A stretch of 64,000 bases of DNA from Pseudomonas baltica (GTDB lineage Bacteria; Pseudomonadota; Gammaproteobacteria; Pseudomonadales; Pseudomonadaceae): assembly GCF_031880315.1 (NCBI RefSeq), contig NZ_CP134771.1:1240001-1304000 (forward strand), written 5' to 3'. Below, piece by piece: positions 55,601-63,624 of this stretch. Position 1 is the stretch's first letter. Each line of letters starts with the position of its first letter. The translations under genes were made by a program, and so were the position numbers. Under the pieces are notes generated by a model, which did not search any database, was not told the origin of the DNA, and was given only the letters and a program-made list of their open reading frames with translations.

Positions 55601-56755
55601 GACGGCATCGATGATCATCACTGAATGCTCGGGCTGCGGCCAGCCGCAGCTCATCAGGCGCACGCCCTGGCCGACCTTGGCCTCATGCCGGGCCAGCGCG
55701 CTGGCGTCCAACTGCAACGCATCGATGCCCTGCCCCGGGCGGCTGCCGGTGACGAACAGCGTCGCCTCGGCCAGCCCATAACTGGCCAGATAGGCATTGG
55801 CATCGAAACCACAGGCGCCGAAACGCTTGGCGAAATCCTGCAGGCTGTCCTGGCGAATCAACTCCGAGCCCGAGAACGCCACACGCCAGTGCGTCAGGTC
55901 CAACCCCGCCAACTTGTTATCCGCAATCCGCTCGACGCACAGGCGATAGGCGAAGTCCGGGCCGCCACTGATGGTGCCGCGGTAACGGCTGATCGCGTCA
56001 AGCCAGCGCAGCGGCCGTTCGAGGAAGTATTGCGGCGCCATCAGCACCACCGGCACGCCGCTGTAGATGCCCTGCAGCAGGCCGCCGATCAGGCCCATGT
56101 CGTGGTAGAGCGGCAGCCAGCTGACGATCACGTCATCGTTGTCGATCTCGTAGCCCTGGCGGATCAACCAGGCGTTGGCTTCGAGGTTGCCATTGCTGAC
56201 CTGCACGCCTTTGGGGGTGGCGGTGGAGCCAGAGGTGTATTGCAAAAAGGCGATGTCTTGCGCACGTGGGCCGTCGCCGCTCCAGCGCTCGTCCTGTTCG
56301 GCGTCGAGCTGATCGACCGCCAGCAGCGCCGGCATGCGGGTGTCGCCTGGCAAGGTCAGCTCGCTCAGGGCCGGCAGCAACTGCGCGGTGGTGAGGATCA
56401 GCCCCGGCTCGGCGTCGTCGATGATCGACAGCAGGCGCTCCAGGTGCTGCGGGCGCATCGACTCCGGCGGATAGGCCGGCACGGCGATGACACCGGCATA
56501 CAGGCAGGCGAAAAACGCCGCGACGTAGTCCGGGCCACTGGGCAGCAGCAACAGCGCACGCTCGCCCGGCTCGGCACGCTGTGTCAGGGCGGCAGCCATG
56601 ACGCGGGCGCGCTGGTCGAGCTGGCCGTAGGTGAGCACCAGGCCGTCGTCACTGTGGCCATCGAGGAAGCGCAGGGCCGGCTCATCCGCCCGTGTTGCGG
56701 CATGACGCAGCAGTGCGTGAGCCAGAGAAGTCGGGCGTTCGAAGAAGTTGGCCAT
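43622..56755 (-). CDS. pvdL: PvdL, chromophore NRPS (acyl-ligase, Glu, D-Tyr, Dab)
   Basis: The 4,377-residue protein starts with a fatty-acyl-AMP/CoA ligase domain (about 1-590; [13 protein letters not shown]) and a carrier (GGNSI, near 627). Then follow C-A-T, C-A-T-E, C-A-T. Carrier serines lie near 1724, 2793 and 4312. Specificity residues: A1 DVWHFGRINK (Glu position), A2 DAEGIGAVMK followed by an E domain ([11 protein letters not shown]-Tyr position), A3 DIWELTADDK, the known Dab code. There is no thioesterase; the end ([14 protein letters not shown]) looks like a donor docking helix. I start at MANFFERP, which aligns with known PvdL N-termini and has AGGA upstream. An ATG at 56779 would add 8 residues. 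The gene is longer than P. aeruginosa PvdL (4,342), largely because two REP doublets sit in frame at about residues 486-507 and 1453-1493. Confidence 0.95.
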   Translation of the reverse strand: MANFFERPTSLAHALLRHAATRADEPALRFLDGHSDDGLVLTYGQLDQRARVMAAALTQRAEPGERALLLLPSGPDYVAAFFACLYAGVIAVPAYPPESMRPQHLERLLSIIDDAEPGLILTTAQLLPALSELTLPGDTRMPALLAVDQLDAEQDERWSGDGPRAQDIAFLQYTSGSTATPKGVQVSNGNLEANAWLIRQGYEIDNDDVIVSWLPLYHDMGLIGGLLQGIYSGVPVVLMAPQYFLERPLRWLDAISRYRGTISGGPDFAYRLCVERIADNKLAGLDLTHWRVAFSGSELIRQDSLQDFAKRFGACGFDANAYLASYGLAEATLFVTGSRPGQGIDALQLDASALARHEAKVGQGVRLMSCGWPQPEHSVMIIDAVTGEPLADGCVGEICSAGPSVAQGYWRNPEASAKAFIPRDGSTWLRTGDLGFMHGGQLYVSGRIKDMLIIRGQNLYPQDIERTVEARIEAVRKGRVAVFAVDASRAEPAPTGNGVGAGAAREAFGIAAEISRRVQKQYATDDLIAAIRAQVAEVHHEAPAVVLLLEPGSLPKTSSGKLQRAACAAQWREGSLPCVAQWQLGEVHTGAVQDQGEALPEHIARLWRETLGVETLEPGASFFAQGGNSIQAIQLIAELRDALRIDLELQTLYVAPDLGAFTAAVQALQADRSASTPQKTPRNSDQPLPQTPAQSRLWFLWQLQPDSPAYNVPGGLRLRGELDRPALTRAFAALVERHEALRTRFYQDGDCCYQRLGDGSEWALQYDDLGGTAPDVATLQNQEAAIPFDLEHGPLLRVRLIRLDDQDHLLLVTVHHIIADGWSFGILLDEFARLYAAFSSGETASVLAPLPINHGDYAAGLSDAALDDAAVSRELAYWRATLGGEREPLALPLDHPRGLQPSPAERLSRPLPAALGERLQALAKAQGASTFMLLLAAWQLLLQRYSGQADIRVGVPNANRQQRSSQGLVGFLINTQVLRAQIDTRQSFAHLLATVRTRVLEAQANARLDYQQVYAALGDDAGFEVMFNHLQRDISALRLLPGLFAEELPWHSREAKYDLQLHSEQDQQGRIRLSFDYATQLFERATVERLAEQYVALVQQLCDQPNTALDELASLTDNDARQLLAWGENPQPAPTWLLPQRLQAQAHATPEDIALVVGARTLSYRALDQLSNHLAQRLREQGIGPEVRVGVLAERSLELMVALVAIVKAGGVYVPLDPDYPRERLQFMLEDSAITLLLGQAQVLQAFEVPDGWSTLLLDAVLDEALLEVPVAAPTLALHADNLAYIIYTSGSTGRPKAVGSTHGALAERLAWMQREYAIGGRDVLLQKAPLSFDVSLWECFLPLIAGSRLVLAGKDEHRDPQRLVQLVREHGVTVVHFVPPLLQLFVDEALVGQCSSLRLLFSGGEALPAELCRRVHERLPQVALHNRYGPTETAINVTHWQCVADDLGQLAPAPSRASLAPTVQGATLQGVTASANPDPDTGGSGAWPRRGPQDHRTPAARIPIGRPLSNVLTQIRDNDWQLSPTGAQGELLLGGTGLARGYLGRPALTAERFLPADGGGRLYRSGDLARWRADGALEYLGRLDEQVKLRGVRIELEEIRNALLEQSGVRQAAVILADGAGGGQLLAYLVAEGEESAAALASRVRTALQQRLPEPMIPAHILRLPALPLSPTGKLDRRALPQPEAALREYRAPRDAREIQLAAIWAQVLELERIGLDDDFFELGGHSLLATRIVSRTRQAFAVDLPLRALFESRRLVDFAAWVARAQQDGRVDGQGVIERVDRRQRVALSYSQQRMWFLWQLDPQSPAYNVGGMARLRGTLDVDSLERALQALIQRHESLRTTFPAQDGKPWQQVSSQSDVAMQWLDLSSEPEAHRQVAIQRVAEEQAHAPFDLETGPLLRVCLARSAEREHHLLLTLHHIVTEGWAMDIFARELSALYAAFVDERESPLAPLPVQYLDYSHWHRQWLEGGEMQRQLDYWRAQLGSEQPLLALPSDRPRPAVQSHRGELHRFDLDAELATQVARFNSSRGLTLFMTMSAALAVLLYRYSGQDDLRIGVPLANRIRPESEGLIGAFLNTQVLRIRPHGQMTVSELLAQVRQVAIEGQSHQDVPFDHLVEALQPQRSAAWNPLFQVMCNVQRWEFQQQRELAGGVQVDYLVNDARATKFDLNLEVTDFDAQLRCCLTYSTDLFDAARIQAMAEHWQRLLRSMLADPEQRLSELPLLSADEHQALVASGRGEVLDKVPASVHALFQHQAQATPHGLAVTCAGQSLTYAELNAQANRVARRLIELGVGPEVRVGLALRRSVDLVVGLLAVLKAGGAYVPLDPEYPLERLRYMIEDSGIAVLLGHDQLLSQLAPLPSHVQPWSLEQQRAGLGAYPSDDLPERSQPQHLAYMIYTSGSSGLPKGVTVEQGPLAMHCLAVGRLFETSPADRELHFYSINFDAASERLLVPLLFGAEVILREQGQWDAEAICALIRDRRINVLGFTPSYGGQLAQWLRGRHEQLPVRLCITGGEALTPDHLHALRESFAPQAVFNAYGPTETVVMPMACAVPQALPAGASSVPIGTVVGARQLYVLDADLAQLPAGAVGELYVGGYGLARGYHSRPGLSAERFVADPFDTQGGARLYRTGDLVSQRADGQLEYLGRIDQQVKVRGFRIELGEIEARLLAHESVREAVVLAVDGPSGKQLVGYLLAEPGLESAALREVLKAHLHNGLPEHMVPAHLLVLERFPLTANGKLDRRALPAPDVSAAQEAYQAPGNAIERGLVEVWQAVLGAARVGIDDNFFALGGDSILSIQVVSRARQRGIHFSAKDLFQHQSVRTLAAASTLSERLSIDQGPVTGATALTPIQHWFYEQQLAAPQHWNQSVLMQALQPLQPALLEQALQALQVHHDALRLSFEHGGKGAPWRAQYRPADSLQPLLWVREARSAEQRLALFEQAQQSLDLQQGPLLRAVLVPGTPERVLLVIHHLAVDSVSWRVLLADLQHLYRQLEQGQAPQLPTKTSALRDWAQRLHSYASSESLREESGWWQTQLQGVDGELPRDFHDTANLERDASSVSVTLAAEITGRLLHQAPQAYRARTEDLLLSALASTLCAWTGQTSALVQLEGHGREELFDDIDLSRSVGWFTSAYPLRLTPGASTGDTLKAIKEHLRSVPHKGLGYGVLRYLADDAGRQAMAALPQARITFNYLGQFDQGFADDALLRPLQEAGGAQHASDAELPNWLSVDGQVYGGELTLRWTFSQQLFHTQTISHLAEAYRRNLVALIDHCLLPESGGVTPSDFPLARLDQAQLDALPLPFKAIEDVFPLTPMQEGLLLHTLLEPGTGIYFMQDRYTIDSALDVERFERAWRAVVARHEALRASFSWNAGEQMLQVIHRGDGDGVEFLDWSALPAEGHQARLQQLLEAERLAGFALLERPPLRLRLIRLAPEQHWFIMSNHHILIDAWCRSILMGDFMVIYQALEQGVDAQLSTPPRYREFIAWLHHQGLESSQRYWRETLAGFARPTLIPSDRPILHDNGGMQVGDVYRRLQPEQGARLRELAQRHQLTVNTFAQAAWALVLRRYSGERDVLFGVTVAGRPASLPQMQECVGLFINSIPLRVRMPDVGQPLRVRGWLQQLFERNLELREHEHLPLVSIQACSELPKGQPLFDSLFVFENAPVDATVLQGAQGLNARSESGRTHTNYPLTVVCYPGDDLGLHLSYDRRFFDVATVERLLGEFQRLLLALVDGFEQDLAALPLLAADEHCFLTEECNQSARDYPLQQGYVPLFEAQVAAHPERIVAVCAGEQWQYAELDRYANRLGQALLAAGVRPDQPVALLAERGLPLLGMIVGSLKAGAGYVPLDPAHPPQRLARILEVSAAPVLVCSAACRVQAEQLLDELSCAGRPRLLVWDEVQEGGGEVAAPGIAVTGQHLAYVIYTSGSTGVPKGVAVHQAGMLNNQLSKVPYLALDEHDVIAQTASQGFDISVWQFLAAALCGARIEIVPDAIAHDPAALLRHVRDTGITVLESVPSLIQGLLAEAPAELERLRWLLPTGEAMPPALARQWLQRYPSVALVNAYGPAECADDVALFRVDAASSAGSYLPIGSATDNNRLYVLDDELHSVALLAQGELFIAGTGVGRGYLRDPARTAASFLPDPFGTAGERLYRSGDLAQRRLDGVLEYVGRVDHQVKIRGYRIELGEIEARLREWPSLREAAVAAQHAATGQYLVGYVVSDQASPDWEALKAHLSQSLPDYMVPRHWQALAQLPLNANGKLDRKALPAPDFSATQHYVAPSSELEQTLVQIWSEVLGAPRVGVTDDFFDLGGHSLLATQIASRVQQALQRSVPLRAMFECSTVQALARYIDGLDGSALTEQKVSRIDDLMARLEAL
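52276..52398. repeat. REP doublet (REPIN-like) inside pvdL, first A domain
   Basis: The left copy CTTCGCGGCCAAGCCCCGCTCC (from 52284) and the right copy GGAGCAAGGCTTGCCCGCGAAG (from 52371) are inverted and match at about 23 of 27 positions across the wider arms. They enclose about 65 bases. The reading frame stays open and codes a Pro/Gly/Ala-rich insertion of roughly 40-54 residues. It lies between the A5 motif (NRYGPTET) and the IPIGRP segment of the Glu-position A domain. Confidence 0.8.
55234..55299. repeat. REP doublet (REPIN-like) inside pvdL, acyl-ligase domain
   Basis: ACGCTTCGCGGGCAGCGCCC (from 55234) and GGGCTCTGCCCGCGAAGCGT (55280-55299) belong to 25-base arms that match at 24 of 25 positions as an inverted repeat, with a spacer of about 16 bases. 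The unit is exactly 66 bases, so it adds 22 codons without a frame change. It codes an Ala/Gly/Pro-rich loop before the GIAAEISRR segment, in the C-terminal part of the acyl-ligase domain. Confidence 0.88.
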
Positions 56756-56831
56756 CGCGGTACCTGTCCTCATTTCCATGGGTGCGAAACGGCTGACCGG
56801 GAACGGGCAACCGTATTTTCATGGAGGTGAA

Positions 56832-56858
56832 GACGGGTGAGGCGCGAAGAAAATTAGC
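56832..56858 (-). promoter_or_regulatory. Iron-starvation box upstream of pvdL
   Basis: On the - strand GGCTAATT is followed after 16 bases by CGTC. This fits TAAAT-N16-CGT with one mismatch (TAATT). It lies about 75 bases upstream of the chosen pvdL start, a normal distance for PvdS-dependent promoters. Confidence 0.72.
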
Positions 56859-56926
56859 CGGATCGAGTGATGGATGCGGCGGGACTTATTGGTGGGGTTG
56901 GCGGTGGTCGGGTCGGGTTCTACGAA

Positions 56927-57706
56927 TCATCCCAGCCCCAGCGACGCCAGTATCTGCGTGCGCAACTCCACCAGATACGGATCATCGCGGCGTCGCGGAT
57001 AGCCCCGCTCCACCACGATCTCGGATTTGACCCGCGCCGGTCGATCGCTGAACACGATGATGCGGTTGGCCATCAGCAACGCTTCTTCGACGTCATGGGT
57101 CACCATCAAGGCGGTATAGCCCTGGCGCTGCCACAGCTCGATCAACTCCTTTTGCATGGCGATGCGGGTGAGCGAATCGAGTTTGCCCAGCGGCTCATCG
57201 AGGATCAGCAAGCGCGGTTCGTTGACCAGCGCTCGGGCCAGGGCCACGCGCTGCGCCATGCCCCCGGACAACTGCCGTGGCCAGGCGCGGGCGAAGTCGC
57301 CCAGATGGACCTTGGCCAATGCCGCGTCCACCCGTTGCTCCTGGCCCTTGAGCACGCCTTGCGCTTGCAGGCCCAGCGCGACGTTGTCCCACACGCGCCG
57401 CCAGGGGTAGAGGGTCGGGTCCTGGAACACCACCACCCGGCTAGGGTCCGGGGCGGTGATGGGCTGGCCGTCGCCGTTGAGGGTGCCACGATCGGCCGGT
57501 TCGAGCCCGGCAACCAGGCGCAGCAAGGTCGACTTGCCGCACCCCGAAGGCCCGAGCAAGGCGACGAATTCGCCCGGCGCCACGTCGAGGCTGACGTTTT
57601 CGAGTACCGGCAACGGGGTGCCGTCGATGTCGAAGGCGTGGCTGAGGTTTTCGATGTGCAGCGCCAGGCCGCGATCATCTGCTGAGGCTTGTGCCAGGGC
57701 TACCAT
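56927..57706 (-). CDS. ABC importer ATPase (sulfonate/nitrate/taurine type)
   Basis: The 259-residue nucleotide-binding subunit has Walker A GPSGCGKST near residues 53-61, Q-loop FQDPTLYPWRRV near 95, signature LSGGMAQRVALARAL near 145 and Walker B LLILDEPLGKLDS near 170. The PWRR and GKLDS forms are typical of the SsuB/TauB/NrtD family that drives import of sulfonates, taurine or nitrate. Its start overlaps the permease stop by 7 bases, so translation is probably coupled. It is cytoplasmic and works with the next two genes. The exact substrate cannot be told from sequence; I leave the symbol blank. It is not a known pyoverdine gene. Confidence 0.88.
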   Translation of the reverse strand: MVALAQASADDRGLALHIENLSHAFDIDGTPLPVLENVSLDVAPGEFVALLGPSGCGKSTLLRLVAGLEPADRGTLNGDGQPITAPDPSRVVVFQDPTLYPWRRVWDNVALGLQAQGVLKGQEQRVDAALAKVHLGDFARAWPRQLSGGMAQRVALARALVNEPRLLILDEPLGKLDSLTRIAMQKELIELWQRQGYTALMVTHDVEEALLMANRIIVFSDRPARVKSEIVVERGYPRRRDDPYLVELRTQILASLGLG

Positions 57707-58701
57707 TTCACTGCTCCTTTCTGCCAGGCCAATAGCCGGTCACGAATCTTGAACAAGGCCGAGATCAGCCCCGAGCACGCCAGCGCCATCAGCAACAGGG
57801 CCGCGTACATGTTGGCGTAGGCCGCCCAGCCTTGAGCCCACTGCAGGTACCAGCCGATGCCGGACTTGACGCCCATCATCTCCGCCACCACCAAGGTCGA
57901 GAACGAAGCGCCCAGGCCCATGAACAGGCCGACGAACACATGGGGCAAGGCCGCGGGGATCGCCACGCGAAAGATCAGAAAACCGGGCTTGGCGCCCAGG
58001 GTGCGGGCCACGTCATAGTAGGCCTTGTCGACACTGGCCACGCCCGACCAGGTCAGCACCGTGACCGGAAACCAGGTCGCCAGCGCGATCAAGAACACAC
58101 TGGCGCTCCAGCTGGTCGGGAACAGGAAGAAACACAGCGGCAGCAGCGCCGTCGACGGCACCGGCCCGAGGATGCGCAACACCGGGTGCAGCCAGTAGCC
58201 GATCGCCTGCGACCAGCCGATCGATACGCCGGCGATAAACCCGCAGACCGCCCCCAGCAACACCCCACTGCCGAGCAGCAGGGCGGAGTTCCACAGGCTG
58301 TCGAGCAGCCGCGCCCAGTCGTTGAAATACACCGCGATCAATGCCTGGGGCGGCGCGAAGAAAGGCACCGGCAGGCGTCCCGATTTGGCCGTCAGCAATT
58401 CCCAGATCGCCAGCCCCACGGCCAGGGCGATCAGCCACGGCGCCAGATGGCGCAAGCGCTTGGCCAGGCGCGGGGTGCGGGGCGCCAACAGCGTCAATGC
58501 GCCGATGATCACCGCCAGCCCCAGCTCGATATTGGCCAGCCCCACGGTCCACGGCCAGTGGCGCGTGGCGTCGGGATAGAAGCGCGTCAACAGCGCTGCG
58601 GCCAACCAGGCCACTACCGCCACCGCCGGCAGCCAGCCGACGGGGGTGGACAGGCTGCGCGGCAGGCTGACGCTGTGAGTCAGTTCATCAACTGAAGACA
58701 T
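57700..58701 (-). CDS. ABC importer permease (SsuC/TauC type)
   Basis: The 333-residue inner-membrane protein has about seven or eight hydrophobic segments. The coupling motif of the BPD_transp_1 family (VARTLGAKPGFLIFRVAIPAA, shortened here) lies near residues 230-250. It is longer than typical SsuC (about 260) because two extra hydrophobic segments occupy the first 100 residues (WLPAVAVVAWLAAALL and IELGLAVIIGALTLL). Its start overlaps the end of the binding-protein gene by 14 bases and its end overlaps the ATPase gene by 7, so the three form one operon. Substrate unknown. Confidence 0.87.
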   Translation of the reverse strand: MSSVDELTHSVSLPRSLSTPVGWLPAVAVVAWLAAALLTRFYPDATRHWPWTVGLANIELGLAVIIGALTLLAPRTPRLAKRLRHLAPWLIALAVGLAIWELLTAKSGRLPVPFFAPPQALIAVYFNDWARLLDSLWNSALLLGSGVLLGAVCGFIAGVSIGWSQAIGYWLHPVLRILGPVPSTALLPLCFFLFPTSWSASVFLIALATWFPVTVLTWSGVASVDKAYYDVARTLGAKPGFLIFRVAIPAALPHVFVGLFMGLGASFSTLVVAEMMGVKSGIGWYLQWAQGWAAYANMYAALLLMALACSGLISALFKIRDRLLAWQKGAVKW

Positions 58702-59773
58702 CGGCGGTGATCTCCTTGGCGAACGCGACCGCGTCGGTGCTCGAATCGAACACCTCGACGGTTTTCAGGTCGTTGACGTAGGTGACGATCTCGGTCGACA
58801 ACGCCTGGCCGACCGCATGATGGCCGTGAGTGTGGTCGTGCATGATTGCCTGCACCTCTGCCGCGTTGGTGTTGAGGGCGAATTTCTCGAAGCCCTTGGC
58901 GACCACGTCCGGGTGCTTCACGGAATAGTCGTGGGCCTCGAGAATGGCCTGGGTCAGGGCCGCTGCCGCGCGCTTGTCGCCGCGCACCAGGGTGCCGCTG
59001 ACGCCGACCACACAGCAGGACAGATTGGCGTATTCCTCGGACAGGTTGCTGGCCAGCTCGTGGGCCTGGCCGCCCTTGATCAGCCGGTACATGAACGGGT
59101 CGCTGCCGCTGATCGCTTGCACTTCGCCCTTGTCCAGCGCGGTGCCGAGCAGGTCGGCCGGGTACAGCTTCCATTCCACGTCCTTGACCGGGTCGACGCC
59201 GTGGCGCTGCAGCAGGATGGAGAAGAAGTTGCGGTCCGGGGCCGCCATGTCGGTGACGCCAATCGCCTTGCCCTTGAGGTCGGCGAGCGAGCCGATCGCG
59301 CTGCCGTTGGCGCTGAGCAAGCGCATGCAGCCACCGTGGGTACCGGCGGTGAGCTTGACGTCGAAGCCTTGCTCGAGCGCTTTGAGCCAGCGCAGGGCCA
59401 TGCCGATGCCGGCGTCGGCCTTGTTGGTGGCGATGGCTTCGAGCAGTACCTCGGTGGAGTTGCCGAAGTTGACGAACTCGACATCCAGGTTGTGCTTGTT
59501 GAAGAAGCCTTCGCTGTGGGCGACCACCACCGGGGCCAGGCACACGGCGTTGAGGTTGATGGCCAGCTTGAGTTTTTGTGGCGCATCAAGCTTGATGAAT
59601 TCGCCGGTGCCGTTCGGCTCTGCGCTGGGGGCCGCGTCACCATGGCCCGCGTGGTCGTGCTCGTCGGCGGCCCAGACGCTGCGAGTCGACAGCAGCAGCG
59701 GGCTGGCCAGGGCCACAGCGCCGTAGCCGAGCAGGGTGCGGCGCGACAACGGGTTGATAAGGGTGCGGACCAT
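58688..59773 (-). CDS. ABC importer substrate-binding protein, Tat signal, His-rich ends
   Basis: The 361-residue protein belongs to the SsuA/NrtA/ThiY-like periplasmic binding family (LKLAINLNAVCLAPVVVAHSEGFF near 70-93, shortened here; later GNSTEVLLEAIATNKADAGIG). It begins with a twin-arginine signal (SRRTLLG at about 9-15, hydrophobic stretch, then VWAADE). Unusually, the mature N-terminus has HDHAGHG and a second cluster HDHTHGHH lies near residue 318. His clusters of this kind often bind metals. The start has GGAG 7 bases upstream. It is the first gene of the importer operon, divergent from the flavin monooxygenase. A sulfur or nitrogen compound is the likely ligand from family membership, but a metal or metal complex cannot be excluded. 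Confidence 0.82.
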   Translation of the reverse strand: MVRTLINPLSRRTLLGYGAVALASPLLLSTRSVWAADEHDHAGHGDAAPSAEPNGTGEFIKLDAPQKLKLAINLNAVCLAPVVVAHSEGFFNKHNLDVEFVNFGNSTEVLLEAIATNKADAGIGMALRWLKALEQGFDVKLTAGTHGGCMRLLSANGSAIGSLADLKGKAIGVTDMAAPDRNFFSILLQRHGVDPVKDVEWKLYPADLLGTALDKGEVQAISGSDPFMYRLIKGGQAHELASNLSEEYANLSCCVVGVSGTLVRGDKRAAAALTQAILEAHDYSVKHPDVVAKGFEKFALNTNAAEVQAIMHDHTHGHHAVGQALSTEIVTYVNDLKTVEVFDSSTDAVAFAKEITADVFS

Positions 59774-60059
59774 CGAACATCTCCATATATGACGGGATAT
59801 GGCTCAATGGCGCCGCTGCTACGGTGGCCCTCAAGCAATTGAATGATTGCTCGCGCGCGGCGAGTCGGCGCCACCTTAGCACCGGCCACCACATACCCTA
59901 AATTCATTTTATGCATATCCTAATATGCTAAATATTTAGTAATTACCTTAAAAGAAAATCGAATTTCACAGACGCCGCCGATGCTTCTACTGTCATGGCC
60001 ATTGCCCGGCGCAGGCCTGTGTTGCGCCCTATTCGAAGACAGTTCCCAAGGATTCCAGC
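59774..60059. promoter_or_regulatory. Divergent intergenic region with AT-rich island and palindrome
   Basis: These 286 bases separate the importer operon (-) from the monooxygenase gene (+). Bases 59888-59970 are strikingly AT-rich in an otherwise GC-rich window. They hold the perfect 12-bp palindrome CTAAATATTTAG (59928-59939) and a near-palindromic TATGCATAT just before it. This is the likely site of divergent promoters and of a shared regulator. LysR-type sulfur regulators (CysB/Cbl class) favour such AT-rich sites, but naming the regulator is inference. Confidence 0.6.
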
Positions 60060-61130
60060 ATGAGCATCGAATTCATCGGCTACATCGCCGGCCACCACAG
60101 CTCCGAAATCCACCCGCAGGTCGGCCCGGTGCTGCAACCCGAGTACGTCGAGAAGGTCGCCCGTGCCCATGAAGAAGCCGGTTTCGACCGCGCCCTGGTG
60201 GCCTTCCATTCCAACAGTCCGGACAGCACGCTGATCGCCAGCCACGCGGCCAGCGTTACCAAAAAACTGCAGTTCCTGATCGCCCACCGCCCCGGTTTCG
60301 CGGCGCCGACCCTGGCCGCTCGCCAGTTCGCCACCCTGGACACCTTCAATGGCGGGCGCACCGCCGTGCACATCATCACCGGCGGTGACGACAAGGAACT
60401 GCGTGGCGACGGCAGTTATATCGGCAAGGACGAGCGCTACGCGCGTACCGATGAGTACCTGACCGTGCTGCGCCAGGAGTGGACCGCCGACAAGCCGTTC
60501 GATTTCAAGGGCGAGTACTACCAGTTCGAAGGCGCACACTCGGCGGTCAAGACCGCCAAGCCGATCCCGTTGTATTTCGGTGGCTCGTCGGATGCCGCGA
60601 TCGAAGTGGCGGGCAAGCACGCCGACGTCTACGCCTTGTGGGGCGAGACTTATGAGCAGGTGCGCGAAGTGGTGGCGCGGGTGCGTGCCGAGGCGGCCAA
60701 GCATGGTCGTCAGGTGCGCTTCAGCCTCTCGCTGCGGCCGATTCTGGCGGCGACCGAAGATCAGGCCTGGGCCCGTGCCGAGCGTATTCTGGAGCAGGCC
60801 AAGGAAGTAGCCGCGCAAAAAGGCGTGGTGCGCAAAGAGCCAGCCAACGAGGGTTCCAAGCGCTTGCTGGCGGCTGCCGCACAGGGCTCGCGCCTGGACA
60901 AACGCTTGTGGACGGGGGTTGCCGGGCTGCTGGGTGCCAAGGGTAACTCGACGTCGTTGGTCGGGACCGCCGAGCAGGTGGCTGAAGCCTTGGTGGATTA
61001 CTACGATCTGGGGATCACTACCTTTTTGATTCGCGGGTTCGACCCGCTGGAAGATGCCATCGATTATGGCCGCACGTTGATTCCGCTGACGCGGCAGTTG
61101 ATTGCTCAGCGTGAGGCGCAGGTGGCTTGA
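60060..61130 (+). CDS. LLM-class FMN-dependent monooxygenase (SsuD-like)
   Basis: The 356-residue protein is a luciferase-like TIM-barrel flavin monooxygenase close to the alkanesulfonate/dimethylsulfone monooxygenases. It has SNSPDSTLIASHAA near residue 55, FLIAHRPGFAAPTLAARQFATLD near 75-97 (shortened here), GGRTAVHIITGGDDKE near 100 and DERYARTDEYLTVLR near 125. Such enzymes use FMNH2 from a partner reductase and O2 to cleave C-S bonds, releasing sulfite. No reductase gene is visible here. AAGGA lies 7 bases before the ATG. It is divergent from the importer, a typical arrangement for uptake plus desulfonation under sulfur limitation. The substrate is unknown. Confidence 0.87.
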   Translation: MSIEFIGYIAGHHSSEIHPQVGPVLQPEYVEKVARAHEEAGFDRALVAFHSNSPDSTLIASHAASVTKKLQFLIAHRPGFAAPTLAARQFATLDTFNGGRTAVHIITGGDDKELRGDGSYIGKDERYARTDEYLTVLRQEWTADKPFDFKGEYYQFEGAHSAVKTAKPIPLYFGGSSDAAIEVAGKHADVYALWGETYEQVREVVARVRAEAAKHGRQVRFSLSLRPILAATEDQAWARAERILEQAKEVAAQKGVVRKEPANEGSKRLLAAAAQGSRLDKRLWTGVAGLLGAKGNSTSLVGTAEQVAEALVDYYDLGITTFLIRGFDPLEDAIDYGRTLIPLTRQLIAQREAQVA

Positions 61131-61173
61131 GCTGAGACGCCCGGCTTGCCGCGAAGTGTGCAGCGCCTGAACG

Positions 61174-61266
61174 GGTCTCTTCGCGAGCAAGCTTTGCTCC
61201 CACAGGTGTACGCCGCTGGATCTGTCTGCACTGTGGGAGCGAGGTAGCGCGTTCGGCGGCGAAGGG
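61174..61266. repeat. Intergenic REP doublet
   Basis: The left copy is TCTTCGCGAGCAAGCTTTGC followed by TCCCAC (about 61178-61203). The inverted right copy, GTGGGAGCGAGG with degenerate sequence up to GGCGAAGGGG, lies at about 61232-61266. The right arm looks decayed. It sits 44 bases after the monooxygenase stop, the usual location for REP elements, and may also act as a transcription end or mRNA stabiliser. Confidence 0.7.
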
Positions 61267-61396
61267 GCCGGACCTGGTTGCACAGCATCTTGCGCTCTTG
61301 CGCTCTTGCACGAACGTAAAACCTTCCGCCCAGCCCCCCTTTCCCGTAGTCTCACCGCACCTTCCTTGCGGACCGTGCGGGCATTGTTTCACCACC

Positions 61397-62521
61397 ATGC
61401 GTAAATTTCTTTTCTCGCTGCTGATCCTGGCCCTGCTGGCCCTGGCCGGCGCCTACGGGTACTGGGCGGCGCTGCGCCCCAACGGTCATTACCTCTCGGA
61501 CCTGCGCATCCAAGTCGCCGTCGATCAGGGCACACCCGGCCAGAACGGCAACCTGCTGGGCATCCAGCCCGAACTCTTCCCCGGTGACTATCAGGACCCG
61601 GAACGCCTGCGCCGCAAGCTCGAAGCCTATCTGCAGCAAGCCCGCAGCCTGGGCCTGATCAACCCCAAGACAATCGTCATCCTGCCCGAACACATCGGCA
61701 GCTGGCTGTGGATAAAAGGCGAAAAGGACGAGGTCTATCAGGCGCGCGGGCGCGACGAGGCCTTCCAGTGGCTGAGCCTCAGCAACCCGGTGCGCTTCGC
61801 TAAGGCCTGGCTGAGCGCCCGCAACGGTCATCGCGGGCGCAACGCACGGCTGCGCATGAAGGCCGATGAAATGGCCGCTGATTATCAGGCGCTGTTCGGC
61901 GGGCTGGCCAAGGAGTTCGGCGTGACCTTGGTGGCCGGCTCGATCGTGCTGCCCACCCCCCATATCGAAAACGGCGTGCTGACGCCCGGCAATGGCTCGC
62001 TGTTCAATATCAGCGTGGTGTTCGGCACCGACGGCGCGCCGTTGGGCGTGCCCACACACCAGGTTTTCCCGGATCGTGACAACCGCCGCCTGGTGCAGCC
62101 CGGCGACCCTGGCGACCTTGATGTGGTCGACACCCCGGCCGGGCGCCTGGGCGTGCTGATCGGCACCGACAGCTGGTACCCGGACAACTACCGCCGTTTG
62201 CAGGCCAAGGGCGTGCAACTGCTGGCGATACCCGCCTTCGTCGCCGGCCCTGGCCACTGGCAAACGCCCTGGCGCGGCTACGACCTCCATCCGCCGGCGG
62301 CGCTGCCGATTCAACCGGGCGAAGTCACTGAGCAGCAAGCCTGGCAACGCCTCACCCAGGCCGGCCTGACGCCAGTGGGCATCAGCGCCGGCCTGAGCGT
62401 ATTCATGCACGGGCGCTTCTGGGACGTGGTCGCCGAAGGCCAAAGTTTCATCTCGCACAATGGCCAGGCCGAAGAAGCACCGGCCGGCTTTGGTGCGCGC
62501 CTGATCAATCTATGGCTGTAG
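61397..62521 (+). CDS. Membrane-anchored nitrilase-superfamily protein lacking the usual catalytic Cys
   Basis: I start at the ATG at 61397 (374 residues). The protein opens with a Lys/Arg-led hydrophobic helix (residues 3-26), so it is probably anchored in the inner membrane facing the periplasm. The rest has the carbon-nitrogen hydrolase fold: a strand with the expected Glu (IVILPEHIGSW), an NISVVFGTDGAPLG segment, and GVLIGTDSWYPDNYR where active members have G-V-x-I-C-x-D. Gly256 stands in the Cys position, and the expected Lys before the HxxFP-like segment appears replaced (GVPTHQVFP). It may be an inactive or altered enzyme. It lies 3 bases before the AraC-type gene if that starts at 62525. 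Role unknown. Confidence 0.75.
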   Translation: MRKFLFSLLILALLALAGAYGYWAALRPNGHYLSDLRIQVAVDQGTPGQNGNLLGIQPELFPGDYQDPERLRRKLEAYLQQARSLGLINPKTIVILPEHIGSWLWIKGEKDEVYQARGRDEAFQWLSLSNPVRFAKAWLSARNGHRGRNARLRMKADEMAADYQALFGGLAKEFGVTLVAGSIVLPTPHIENGVLTPGNGSLFNISVVFGTDGAPLGVPTHQVFPDRDNRRLVQPGDPGDLDVVDTPAGRLGVLIGTDSWYPDNYRRLQAKGVQLLAIPAFVAGPGHWQTPWRGYDLHPPAALPIQPGEVTEQQAWQRLTQAGLTPVGISAGLSVFMHGRFWDVVAEGQSFISHNGQAEEAPAGFGARLINLWL

Positions 62522-62563
62522 CGAGTGGGCATGCCCCCGAAAAATCCCTCGGTGCCACCCAAA

Positions 62564-63619
62564 ATGACTGACACCCGCCAACCCCTGCCGCTGCGCCTGG
62601 GCGATTTGTCCGTAGGCTTTATCCACAGCCTGGCGGCAGCCATTCGCCAACTGCACCAGGACCCGCTGCCGTTGCTGGCGGCGTATGGGCTTGACCCTGA
62701 ACGCCTGGCCAGCCCCGGCGCGCGGCTGTCGATCCCTCGTTACATGCGCCTGGGCCATGCGGCGATGCAGCTGTGTGCCGAGCCCGCACTGGGGTTGCAC
62801 ATGGGCGCCTGCAGCCGCTTGCCCCACGCCGGGCTGGCCGGGATCACTGCCGCCCAGGCGCCGACCGTGCGCGAAGCGGCGCGGGCGATGATCCGCTTCG
62901 AGCCGTTGTATGCCACCAACTACCGCGGCCAGTCGAGCTTCGCTGAAGACGCCGATGGCGCGTGGCTGCGCTTCTATTCCATCAGTCCCTACAACGCCTA
63001 TAACCGTTTTGTGGTGGACGCGGTACTCAGCGGCTGGCTGGCGCAGCTATCAAGCGTTGCCGGTGCAGCGGTGCAAGCGCAGCGCCTGGAAATCGAATTC
63101 GAGGCCCCCGCCTACGCCGCGTTTTATCAGCCGTTGAGTGTGCAGCCCGTGCAGTTCGCCAGCGCCGCTAACCAGCTGCGCCTTGATCAGGCCAGCCTTG
63201 CCCTGCGCAACCCGGCGCACTGCCCCGGCACCTGGCAGGAGTTGCTCGCGCTGTGCGAACAGGCGCTAACGCAACAGACGCGGACTCGCAGCTTGGGCGA
63301 GCGCATCATGCAATTGCTGGGGCCCTTGCTGAGCGGCGGTCGCGAGCCGGATCTGGATGAGGTGGCGGCACGCCTGAAGCTGCCGGTGTGGACGCTGCGA
63401 CGCCGGCTGGCCGAGGAAGGCACGCAGTTTCGCGCGATTCTCAATGACACGCGGCGCGACCTGGCCATGACCTATATCCGCGACACGGAATTGGCCTTTG
63501 GCGAGATTGCCTATCTGTTGGGGTTTGCTTCAGCGGAGGCGTTTCAACGGGCGTTCAAGCGCTGGTGCGGACAGACCCCCGGGGAGTTTCGGCGCGCGGG
63601 CCGAAGCGCTCCCCAGTAG
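62564..63619 (+). CDS. AraC-family transcriptional regulator
   Basis: From the ATG at 62564 the protein has 351 residues. In-frame starts at 62525 (GTG) and 62531 (ATG) would add 13 or 11. None has a convincing ribosome site, so the start is uncertain. The N-terminal two thirds resemble the Arabinose_bd-type ligand-binding domain of OruR/ArgR-like regulators (SIPRYMRLGHAAMQL, GLHMGA, GLAGITAAQAPTVREAARAM). The C-terminal about 110 residues form the double helix-turn-helix: DLDEVAARLKLPVWTLRRRL, then ELAFGEIAYLLGFASAEAFQ and RAFKRWCGQTPGEFRR. It is adjacent to the nitrilase-fold gene and may control it. The link to pyoverdine or sulfur genes is unknown. Confidence 0.85.
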   Translation: MTDTRQPLPLRLGDLSVGFIHSLAAAIRQLHQDPLPLLAAYGLDPERLASPGARLSIPRYMRLGHAAMQLCAEPALGLHMGACSRLPHAGLAGITAAQAPTVREAARAMIRFEPLYATNYRGQSSFAEDADGAWLRFYSISPYNAYNRFVVDAVLSGWLAQLSSVAGAAVQAQRLEIEFEAPAYAAFYQPLSVQPVQFASAANQLRLDQASLALRNPAHCPGTWQELLALCEQALTQQTRTRSLGERIMQLLGPLLSGGREPDLDEVAARLKLPVWTLRRRLAEEGTQFRAILNDTRRDLAMTYIRDTELAFGEIAYLLGFASAEAFQRAFKRWCGQTPGEFRRAGRSAPQ

Positions 63620-63624
63620 CGGGA

